From: Scylla paramamosain
Lineage: Eukaryota; Arthropoda; Malacostraca; Decapoda; Portunidae
Direction: 5' to 3'
Length of the DNA: 64,000 nt
Assembly: GCF_035594125.1 (NCBI RefSeq)
Contig: NC_087191.1
Span: forward strand, 5,815,467-5,879,466
Under the pieces are notes generated by a model, which ran no database searches, was not told the DNA's origin, and saw only the letters and a program-made list of their open reading frames with translations. The position numbers were made by a program, and so were the translations under genes. The stretch's first letter is position 1, and every line of letters begins with the position of its first letter. Of the stretch, positions 55,985-64,000 are shown in pieces.

Positions 55985-56862
55985 ACGATTTCATTCCACA
56001 TTTTAACATTCCATAGAACATTTTAAATAACTCTATCATATCCCCTCTTATACATCTCCTCTCAAATGAAAACATGTTTAATTCCTTTAATCTATCTCTA
56101 TACTCCAGGCGCTTTATCATCCTAGTTACTCTTCTCTGAACTGCTTCTAAGATGTTAATATCCTGCCTATAATGGGGTGACCAGGCCTGTATGCAATACT
56201 CTAAATGGGGCCTAACATATGAATTATATAAGCTACGCACCACTTCCTTACTTTTATAACTAACATTTCTACTTATAAAACCCAGGATCCCATTTGCCCT
56301 ATTTCTTGCTTCTAAACATTGCTTTGAAAATTTCATAGTCCTGTCTATCACTGCACCTAAATCCTTTCTCTCCTCTACTGCCTCTAGCCAACATTCCTCC
56401 ATCTCATAGCTAAAGTTTGTTGTCTTTACCTAAATGCATAACCTGACACTTTTAGAATTAAACTCCATCTGGCACCTGTCTGCCCATGCTATCAGCCTGT
56501 CCAGGTCTCGTTGTATTCTGTAATTGTCCTTTTCACCCTGTACTGCACATGCTATCAGCCTGTCCAGGTCTCGTTGTATTCTGTAATTGTCCTTTTCACC
56601 CTGTACTGCACATGCTATCAGCCTGTCCAGGTCTCGTTGTATTCTGTAATTGTCCTTTTCACCCTGTACTGCACATGCTATCTTAGTATCATCTGCAAAC
56701 TTTAAGACTTTTCTACTAATTCCTATATCTACATCATTAATATACACCAAGAAAAGAAGAGGTCCTAGCACTGATCCTTGGGGTACCCCACTAATCACTT
56801 CCTTCCACTCAGACATTGCCCCATTTAATACTACTCTCTGTTTCCTATCAGAAAGCCATGAG
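55985..56862 (-). pseudogene. CR1 RT fragment (CR1-3) inside the TIR element
   Basis: On the minus strand 56816-56430 reads [47 protein letters not shown] (catalytic FADD), then a 21-residue unit repeated three times. 56402-55980 continues with RKDLGAVIDRTMKFSKQC, RPHLEYCIQAWSPHYRQD and RCIRGDMIELFKMF. It is related to but clearly distinct from CR1-1. Both ends are missing, including the 3' tail, so it did not arrive by a normal insertion with an intact 3' end. A frameshift separates the two blocks. Confidence 0.88.
56485..56683. repeat. 63-bp tandem repeat, three units plus start of a fourth
   Basis: Units start at 56485, 56548, 56611 and (partial) 56674 and appear identical. 63 bp equals 21 codons, so the RT frame is preserved across the expansion. 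Confidence 0.97.
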
Positions 56863-56968
56863 ACGGTGCGAGCGAGAGTCGTCTGGTAGCACAGTAGTCG
56901 TGTTTACCAAAAGCCAAGCCGAAACATCAAACAGTGTTTGATATTCTGATGCGCTGGTAAAAACGCCT

Positions 56969-57159
56969 CAAGTACGCGCACAGTCATATTTTCAATGCCA
57001 GACGTATGGCTCATTTACTCCCAGCCATGGCAACGCACAGACCACATTGGACCCCCTCTTAAGGACACTTATGTTATTCTCGGAAGAACGTTTAGGCGTT
57101 GGCCGAGATCCGTTAGCTACCATGCCACATCACACAATTTCTCTTTAATATATAAATGT
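56969..57159. other. flank repeat right of the TIR element
   Basis: 56969-57045 aligns with the reverse complement of about 61530-61608, sharing GCCAGACGTATG and ACTCCCAGCCA. Beyond 57045 the similarity is lost. Confidence 0.75.
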
Positions 57160-57634
57160 ATGAACCCCAAGGGATTTTATCAGGTATACAAGACGAAGAA
57201 TAAGAATACTATGGGTCCATTAAAGGCAGCAGATGGGGAGCTGGTTAGTTCTGAGTAAGCGATTAGTATTTTTTTTTTTATTATCTTCACTCAGGAAAAC
57301 ATGCAGGATATGCCAAAATAGTAAACAGATATTTAGAGCAGATGAAAATGAGAAGCTGATAGATATTTTCATAACTAAGGAGATAGTGGAACAGAATAGT
57401 TAGAAAAAGCTAAAAAATTCAAGACATCAGGACCAGATGAAATATATCCCAGAGTACTTAAGGAATGCAAAGAGGTTATTAGTGAGCCGTTAGTTTCTGT
57501 CTTTAGGAAATCACTTGAGTCAGGTGAGGTACCAGTAATGTAGATGCAAGCTAATGTAGTACCCATCTTTAGGAAAGGAGATAAAACTTTAGCGTCTAAT
57601 TATAGACCTGTTAGCTTAACTTCAGCTGTAAGTA
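57160..57634 (+). mobile_element. CR1-4, left part
   Basis: Plus-strand CR1: PKGFYQVYKTKNKNTMGPLK, AADGELVSSE, then broken frames of ENEKLIDIFITKEIVEQ, SGPDEIYPRVLKECKEVI, VFRKSLESGEVPVM and SNYRPVSLTSAVS. It aligns with CR1-1 at about 11600-11130. It stops where LINE-A copy 7 begins; the remainder of the CR1 lies at 60712-61285. Confidence 0.88.
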
Positions 57635-57858
57635 GGAGGAGGCAGTAGACACCTGCCGAAACGATAATTACTCCCAGTGAGATCTAAAGCACTGTTCAGG
57701 GGGTGCTGTGAACTTAAACTTATCATTAAACCCAGCTGTGTCTCACAACACAAGGGAGCAGTCACAGCCTGCCCTCTAAAGACAACTCTCTTCCTCCACA
57801 CAAAATTACAAGCACCTAATAACACACACACCCTTCATTCAAAAATTTAAAAATCATC

Positions 57859-60714
57859 ATGGCGACTCCTACACCAGGCTCGGAGTCCCCATCTGGGGAG
57901 GGGACCATAAATGTCCCCAGGTCGGGCTGCCTCTCTGTCGACGATCCTAAGTGTCTTGACACCCCCTCAACTTTTTCTTCATTAACTTCTGCAACATTCG
58001 CGGTCTAAGATCTAATTTTCAATCTGTAGAACACTACCTCTCCTCTTCTAAACCTCATCTTCTTTTCCTCACTGAAACTCAGGTGTCTGAGGCAACTGAC
58101 AGTAGCCCCTTTTCTGTTCCCTCTTACTTTCTCTATCCTCATTTTCGATCCAAAGCTGGATGCTGCGTTTATGTGCGCAATGACTTAACTTGCTCCCGTG
58201 CCCACACTCTTGAATCTTCCGAGTTTTCCACCATTTGGCTACGACTACAGAGTCACTCTCATACTAAATTTATCTGTGCTGTATACCTCTCTCCTAACTT
58301 CTCTGACTATAAGAAATTCTTTGACTACTTAACTTCCAAAGTGGAGCACATTCTGACCCTCTTCCCTTTTGCAGAGATCTCCATTCTTGGAGACTTCAAT
58401 GTTCACCACCAGCTTTGGCTTTCCTCTCCTTTCACTGACCATCCTGGTGAACTAGCTTACACCTTTGCTATCCTCATGACCTAGAGCAATTGGTGCAACA
58501 CCCTACTCGTATTCCTGACCGTCTTGGAGATACGCCCAACATTCTTGACCTTTTCCTGACCTCTAATCTTTCTGCTTATGCTGTCACCCTTTCTTCTCCA
58601 TTGGGCTCCTCTGATCACAATCTCATATCTTTATCTTGTCCTATCGCTCCAATCCCTCCTCAGGATCCCCCTGAACGAAGGTGCCTCTGGCGTTTTGCCT
58701 CTGCTAATTGGGGTGACCTGAGGAGGTATTTTGCAAATTTTCCTTGGAATGACTACTGCTTCTGTGTCAGAGACCCGTCTTTGTGTGCTGAGCGCATAAC
58801 AAAGGTGATAGTGTCTGGCATGGAGGCGTACATTCCTCCCTCTTTTTCTCGTTCTAAACCTTCTAAACCTTGGTTTAACACAGCTTGTTCTCGTGCTATA
58901 CATGATAGAGAGGTGGCCCACAAAAGGTACTTAAGCCTTCCATCACCAGAATCTCATGTACTTTATATTTCTGCCCGGAACCATGCCAAGTCTGTTCTCC
59001 AACTAGCCAAAAACTCCTTCATGAACAGAAAATGTCAAAACCTTTCAAGATTTAACTCCCCTCGTGATTTCTGGCATCTAGCCAAAAATATCTCCAAAAA
59101 CTTTGCTTCTTCTTCTGCTATCACACCTATTTCTAAAGCTGAACTCTTCTTTTTTTTTTTTTATGTAGGAAGGGCTTGTTCCTCCCTCTCCTTCACCCTC
59201 TGACTACTTCATGCCACCTATTAAAATTCTTCGCAATGATGTTTTCCATGCCCTCGCTGGCCTAAACCCTCGGAAGGCTTATGGACCTGATGGGGTCCCT
59301 CCTATTGTTCTCCGAAACTGTGCCTCCGTGCTTGCACCTTGCCTAGTCAAACTCTTTCAGCTCTGTCTGTCAACATCTACCTTTCCTTCTTGCTGGAAGT
59401 TTGCCTACATTCAACCTGTTCCTAAAAAGGATGACCGTTCTAATCCCTCAAACTACCGTCCTATTGCTTTAATTTCCTGCCTATCTAAAGGTTTTGAATC
59501 TATCCTCAACAGGAAGATTCTTAAACATCTATCACTTCACAACCTTCTATCTGATCGCCAGTATGGGTTCCGTCAAGGCCGTTCTACTGGTGATCTGGCT
59601 TTCCTTACTGAGTCTTGGTCATCCTCTTTTAGAGATTTTGGTGAAACTTTTGCTGTTGCCTTGGACATATCAAAAGCTTTTGATAGAGTCTGGCACAAAG
59701 CTTTGATTTCCAGACTACCCTCCTACGGTTTCTATCCTTCTCTCTGTAACTTTGTCATAAGTTTCCTTTCTGACCGTTCTATTGCTGCTGTGGTAGACGG
59801 TCACTGTTCTTCTCCTAAATCTATTAACAGTGGTGTTCCTCAGGGTTCTGTCCTGTCACCCACTCTCTTCTTATTATTCATTCATGATCTTCTAAACCAA
59901 ACTTCTTGTCCTATCCACTCCTATGCTGATGATACCACCCTGCACTTTTCCACGTCTTTTCATAGACGTCCAACTTTTCAGGAGGTAAACATATCACGCA
60001 GGGAAGCCATAGAACGCTTGACTTCTGATCTTTCTAAAATTTCTGATTGGGGCAGAGCAAACTTGGTATTGTTCAATGCCTCAAAAACTCAATTCCTCCA
60101 TCTATCAACTCGACACAACCTTCCAGACAACTATCACATCTTCTTTAATGACACTCAACTGTCCCACCCTTCTACACTGAACATCCTTGGTCTGTCCTTT
60201 ACTTATAATCTGAACTGGAAACTTCACATCTCATCTCTAGCTAAAACAGCTTCTATGAAGTTAGGTGTTCTGAGACGTCTCCGCCAGTTTTTCTCACCCC
60301 CCCAGCTGCTAACTCTGTACAATGGCCTTATCCGTCCATGTATGGAGCATGCTTCACATATCTGGGGGTTCCATTCATACTGCTCTTCTAGACAGGGTGG
60401 AATCAAAAGCTTTTTGTCTCATCAACTCCTCTCCTCTAACTGACTGTCTTTAGACTCTCCCTCACCGCCGCAATGTTGCATATCTAGCTGTCTTCTACCG
60501 CTATTTTCATGCTAACTGCTCCTCTGATCTTGCTAACTGCATGCCTCCCCTCCTTCCGCGGCCTCGCTGCACAAGACTTTCTTCTTTCTCTCATCCCTAT
60601 TCTGTCCACCTCTCTAACACAAGAGTTAACCAGTATTCTCAATCATTCTTCCCTTTCTCTGGTAAACTCAGGAACTCCCTGCCTGCTTCTGTATTTCCAC
60701 CTTCCTATGACTTA
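57859..60714 (+). pseudogene. LINE-A copy 7 ORF: endonuclease and RT
   Basis: ATG at 57859 ([20 protein letters not shown]); one base is missing in the C run at about 57960. The frame from 58083 has [35 protein letters not shown] and [12 protein letters not shown], with a frameshift at 58475. From 58490: [59 protein letters not shown]. At 59149-59173 a foreign patch replaces about 43 bp. From 59211 a 410-codon frame covers nearly all of [41 protein letters not shown] (one Leu lost), [47 protein letters not shown]. The C-terminal end is missing. Confidence 0.93.
59149..59173 (-). mobile_element. ultra-short antisense LINE-A tail inside LINE-A copy 7
   Basis: A run of about 13 T followed by ATGTAGGAAGG equals the reverse complement of the LINE-A 3' terminus (CCTTCCTACAT plus poly(A)). 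It replaces about 43 bp of the host copy. Only about 11 bp of element sequence are present. Confidence 0.8.
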
Positions 60715-61285
60715 AAAGTAGAAGGCCCGAAGTAATATCAAAATTATATTTGGCGCTGATCGGACCTCATCTAGACTACGTTGTGCAGTTCTCGTCCCCA
60801 CATTACGGGAAGATATAGGTCTATTAGAATCAGTACAAAAGAGAATGACTAAAAGGACACGGGTGATGAGGAGTATTCCTTATGAAGCTAGATTGAAGCT
60901 GTTAAATTTACATTCTTTAGGGAGACGTAGGTTAAGAGGGGACCTGATAAGTGGCATAAGGGTTATAACAAGAAGGATGTAATCAAAATTCTTAAGATCA
61001 GCAAACAGGATAGAACGAGAAATAACGGGTTCAAGCTTGAAAAATTTAGATTTAAGAGAGGAAGAAATTAGTTCTCAAATAGAGTGTGTAGATGAGAGGA
61101 ACGGACTCATTAATCATGTTGTTAGTGCTAAGATATTAGGGAGCTTTAAAACAAGATTAGACGGGTTTATGGATGGGAATGATAGGTGGAAATAGGTAGG
61201 TATATTTCATACAGGGACTGCCACGTGAAAGCCTGGTCACTTCTTGCAGCTTCCTTTATTTCTTATGTTCTTTTGTTCTTATATT
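60712..61285 (+). mobile_element. CR1-4, right part with 3' end
   Basis: Encodes EVISKLYLALIGPHLDYVVQ, FSSPHYGKDIGLLESVQKRM, YEARLKLLNLHSLGRRRLRG in broken frames, then the 3' UTR (ATATTTCATACAGGGACTGC) and ends in TTCTTATGTTCTTTTGTTCT, the short-repeat tail typical of CR1. About 0.8 kb of RT that should lie between this and 57634 is missing. Confidence 0.88.
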
Positions 61286-61499
61286 AGTTATTTTCACTTT
61301 TTTTTTTTATTGGAATTCAGGTATTAGGCATGGATTATTTAATCAATACATTCAGTACTACGAATGGTTCGGGTTTTAACATAATAGGACACTAATCTAA
61401 CTTAGCATTACCTAACCTAAGTTAAATGATGTTTACTCGTAGCAACGGCTAACCCAACCTAACATTACGTAACCTAACCTACATGACATGCTCATTACT
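61286..61499. other. AT-rich spacer with CCTAACC words
   Basis: Several CCTAACCTAA-like words (61400-61485) resemble the arthropod telomere unit, but are short and scattered. Confidence 0.4.
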
Positions 61500-61529
61500 G
61501 CTGTTGTCGAATGGCGTCGGCTGAAGATG

Positions 61530-61645
61530 CCTGTGCGTTGTTGTGGCTGGGAGTGAATGCGTCATACGTCTGGCAGTAAAAATGGGGCTGCACGCGCACT
61601 TGGTCACTTAAACTAGCTGGTCACTTGAAACTACTACACCGGCTC
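61530..61645 (-). repeat. empty-site relative of the TIR element's flanks
   Basis: The reverse complement joins the left flank (to 55377) and right flank (from 56969) of the TIR element without the 1591-bp element. Around the junction it reads GTGACCAAGTGCGCG, with a single CAA. Confidence 0.85.
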
Positions 61646-62756
61646 CAAGACTGGGGACCGGTTCCTAGTGATTTCTGGAGGAACCGTCCAAACAGGTTCT
61701 GCAACTGGTTCCCGCCCAGCCCTATCAGGTCACTTGCAGGGCGCAGAGCGTGGGAACAAACCGCATTTCCCGTTCTCAGGTGACTGAGACTGAGATAGTC
61801 CCCAGTTCAGCAGCGCTGTACGACATAGTACTGATGAGGTGGCGCCGACACGCTGCCCAACCCTAACATAGTTCATATAGGTATGCCACTATTTCACTGT
61901 GAATAACCCCGCAGTCACGTTGCACAGTTTCGCCGGATTAATATGTATATACCTTTATGATACTAATTTTAATACATTAGTGACACACATTACAACTTTT
62001 ATGATATTTTTCTACCATTTTGGTATGCCATGTTTAAGGGCATACCAAGAATATGTACCTTACTCGAAATGAAGTGTATTGTTACTATTATTTGTCAGAA
62101 AATTAAGATAGGAGAGAAGCATTGATACTACAGCTGATGAAATCTTCCCATTCTCATAGATTCCTTTTACTATGCCCATCTTCCTTTAAAACTACTTGCT
62201 CGAGTGGAAAGATGATTAAAGGGACTTACGCAGTTTAAAAGTAGAGGCATTAAGGCTGAAACAGAGTGCTTGGCAAAGCGCCGTGTCAAAATTTTGTATT
62301 GACATTGTTTTTTGTTTTTTTATCTTTATTCATGATGAGTTTTCTTCTTAATAATACGACATCTCCCTCCCTTATAAAGTTACGAATAGATATCGTCATC
62401 AGATGTCATATTTCCTTGATAATCTAGGCCTTGACAAGGCATCCTCACCAACAACAGTAACAGCTTGGGTGAGATGATTATGTGTTTTTGCCTGTAATGT
62501 TTGACGATGTTGACATGCTAGATTAAATGATAAATGATGATAATGATGATATGATAACTCAATTAACGCGTCCTTGAGATTAGGATATTGTTCTTACAAC
62601 TTTTAAAGTGCAGGACAGCTGCAGGCATTGCTTTTAAATGAACCAACCGAATCAAGATGCGATGCCCTTCCTGGAAGCCAATGGCAACAAGCGAGGATGT
62701 GAGTGGCAAAGTAGCATTGCTCTCATCATGCTAGCTGGTGGGGATGACAATAAGAC
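61646..62756. other. intergenic sequence, nothing coding
   Basis: 61646-61720 carries GGTTCC/GGAACC-type repeat sequence like 48640-48825. The rest is AT-rich without recognised features. Confidence 0.5.
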
Positions 62757-63077
62757 TCAGTAGTTTTCAACCCGACACTCTCCCGAAGGTTGGGGGGTGG
62801 GGGAGCACAGGAATCGAGAAAAAAAAAAAATAACAAAATCACGGACTCACCGAGTGTTAAATAGCCTATCCAAGGGCTATATCTATCTATCTATCTAGCT
62901 AGCTAGCTAGCTAGCTAGCTGGCTAGCTAGCTAGCTATCTTATTCTATGTATATACGAGTATGGTGGCATAATTGGGGAGAGTGTTGAGTGGGTAGCGCT
63001 GGGAGGAGGGGGAGCCAAATGTATTGAACCAGTTTTGGAAGGCCAGCTTGCAAAAGGTTGAAAACCACTGCCATAAG
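62757..63077. mobile_element. possible hAT-like MITE
   Basis: The left end CAGTAGTTTTCAACC (about 62759) matches the reverse complement of the right end (GGTTGAAAACCACTG, about 63057-63072) with one mismatch. CAGNGGTTTTCAACCTTTT-like ends are common in hAT MITEs. It contains a CTAT/AGCT tetranucleotide tract at 62880-62940. A clear 8-bp duplication is not seen (ATAAGACT against ATAAGTGA), which lowers confidence. Confidence 0.45.
62880..62940. repeat. (CTAT)n(AGCT)n tetranucleotide tract
   Basis: CTAT units grade into TAGC units; AGCT-type repeats are self-complementary. Confidence 0.95.
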
Positions 63078-63343
63078 TGAATGAGGGCGAGCACCGTGTT
63101 TTGGGTGAATGGAAGTGGCGACAGGTGGACTTCGCTGAACGTGTGTGTGTGTGCTCAACCAGGGTGGGTGTCAGCAGCAGGCATGATGGGTAGGTGACAC
63201 GCGTGGTGAGGACAGAAACCTTGATCACCAGGTGGGTGCACGAAACAGATAGTGGTGATAACACGAGGTTATCGTTGCTAGCAAAGGCTGGGAACAGACA
63301 TGTTTTAAATGTCCGCATTCTCAACGTTGGTCAATCAGTAGGG

Positions 63344-63345
<2 letters not shown>

Positions 63346-63399
<54 letters not shown>
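63346..63399. repeat. (CA)n microsatellite
   Basis: About 54 bp of CA. Confidence 0.98.
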
Positions 63400-63403
<4 letters not shown>

Positions 63404-63711
63404 TCTCTTGGGATATTTTTCTTGACAGGGTTCGTTGTGGGTAGCTGTCTGCGTTTGGATGGTGTGTAGATGCACTGGTGTTTATGCCTTTTCTAACGTT
63501 ATCTCACATCTACTTGACTTTTATTTTTTATTCATTTTCGTCTGTGCTGGCATATAAAATTTTTTCCGATATCATCAATACCGTATCTTTCCTCTCAAAC
63601 CATGCTTTGTGTCAGCACTTGTGTGGAGTGTTATTTTTTGGCTTGGAGATGCGACAAGTTGTGTTATCATAGCCACTCATCTTCGTGCCATTAGCTTTCC
63701 TGTTTCTGCAT
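63400..63711. other. intergenic sequence, nothing recognised
   Basis: Short ORFs only. Confidence 0.5.
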
Positions 63712-63712
63712 A

Positions 63713-63782
63713 ATATCCCTTAATCAGGATTCGAACCTGAGCCGGCGGATTCGTGCGCTAGTCACTTCACCACGGAGGCACT
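63713..63782 (-). repeat. tRNA-derived SINE head or tRNA pseudogene
   Basis: On the minus strand GTGGTGAAGTGACTAGCGCA resembles a tRNA A box/D arm, and TCAGGTTCGAATCCTGA forms a perfect 5-bp T stem with the loop TTCGAAT (B box). The ends do not pair as an acceptor stem, so it is not a functional tRNA gene. The short word CACGGAGGCACTTT recurs at 63799, just outside. Confidence 0.55.
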
Positions 63783-64000
63783 TTCTCTTTTTTATATCAC
63801 GGAGGCACTTTTACTTTTTGAGTGTTTCAACTGTTTTTGAGTGTTTATTCCTGTTTAGGTTCGTCCGGTGTTTCATACCAACAGTCATAATATCCATTAC
63901 CTTTCCATACCCAGTCCCTTTGTCGTTCTTGTGTTTCTCCAGTTTCTGATAAATGCTAGTTAATCGTTTAGTTTCGGTAAATCCTTTATTGCTACTACTC
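63783..64000. other. intergenic sequence at window end
   Basis: T-rich on the plus strand, no gene recognised. Confidence 0.5.

Larger units (their letters stand above)
55378..56968. mobile_element. DNA transposon-like element with long TIRs and 3-bp target duplication
   Basis: The first 33 bp (55378-55410, AGGCGTTTTTACCAGCGCAT...) are the exact reverse complement of the last 33 (56936-56968). Weaker inverted similarity continues to about 70-80 bp. It is flanked by CAA on both sides (55375-55377, 56969-56971), and a related locus near 61.6 kb lacks the element and has a single CAA. Subterminal copies of TATCAAAC/GTTTGATA are frequent. No transposase is visible; the interior holds about 500 bp of unknown DNA and a CR1 fragment. 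Superfamily not assigned; a 3-bp duplication is known from PIF/Harbinger and a few other groups. Confidence 0.85.
57635..60714 (+). mobile_element. LINE-A copy 7, full 5' end but missing its 3' tail
   Basis: Starts with the conserved GGAGGAGGCAGTAGACACC at 57635 and runs through the ORF to SVFPPSYDL, then switches to CR1 sequence at about 60712-60714 without 3' UTR or poly(A). The junction shares CTTAAAAGTA-like bases with CR1, consistent with a deletion joining the two elements. Because target-primed insertion starts at the 3' end, the missing tail must be a later loss. Confidence 0.92.

Noticed and set aside
61400..61485. Interstitial telomere repeat (CCTAA)n
   Set aside because: Only one or two units at a time, scattered; such words are common in arthropod DNA.

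Overview
The window looks like repeat-rich, gene-poor nuclear DNA of an arthropod, most likely a decapod crustacean such as a crab. The reasons are many long (TA)n, (CT/GA)n and (CA/TG)n microsatellites, several families of decayed non-LTR and Gypsy-type LTR retrotransposons, and no exon of a recognisable host gene. The host assignment is inference. Nothing suggests a bacterium, plasmid or phage.

Layout. 1-7250: a LINE-A fragment, then a decayed Gypsy-type element (gypsy-1: probable 5' LTR, primer-binding site, gag, protease, RT), an unrecognised block, and scrambled, partly inverted gypsy-1 pieces. 7469-9796: microsatellites, pyrimidine-rich DNA and a CR1 tail. 9797-14395: a nearly complete but broken CR1 element on the minus strand, with an SGNH-esterase ORF1 and an endonuclease/RT ORF2. 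14480-18190: a second Gypsy element (gypsy-2). 18600-25790: a nest of LINE-A inside LINE-C, followed by a CR1 fragment and another LINE-A fragment. 27658-31870: TA arrays and an internally deleted LINE-A. 32628-33901: a miniature LTR element with two 356-bp LTRs and a 4-bp target-site duplication. 34929-38160: a TA array, a promoter-like segment, C-rich DNA and a separate gag ORF. 39121-43012: a full-length LINE-A inside one of two tandem repeat units. 43820-46173: a third Gypsy-like element on the minus strand. 47573-55210: microsatellites and two more LINE-A copies. 55378-56968: a terminal-inverted-repeat element carrying a CR1 fragment. 57160-61285: a CR1 element interrupted by a LINE-A. 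61286-64000: a related empty site, a possible hAT-like MITE and a tRNA-derived SINE head.

The dominant family, here called LINE-A, has eight copies. Full-length copies are about 3.3 kb: a roughly 220-bp 5' UTR, one endonuclease/RT ORF and a poly(A) tail. Every copy is broken, but they remain similar enough to align by eye, so the family was active fairly recently. All retrotransposon ORFs seen carry stops, frameshifts or deletions; no intact autonomous element is present.

The best candidates for new biology are structural. They are the miniature LTR element at 32628-33901, the TIR element at 55378-56968 with a 3-bp duplication and a related empty site at 61.5 kb, a template-switch-like hairpin in a CR1 copy at 25085-25126, an ultra-short antisense LINE-A tail inside another LINE-A at 59149-59173, and a folded-back gypsy segment at 6660-7250. 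Family names LINE-A, LINE-C, CR1-1 to CR1-4 and gypsy-1 to gypsy-3 are labels for this window only.
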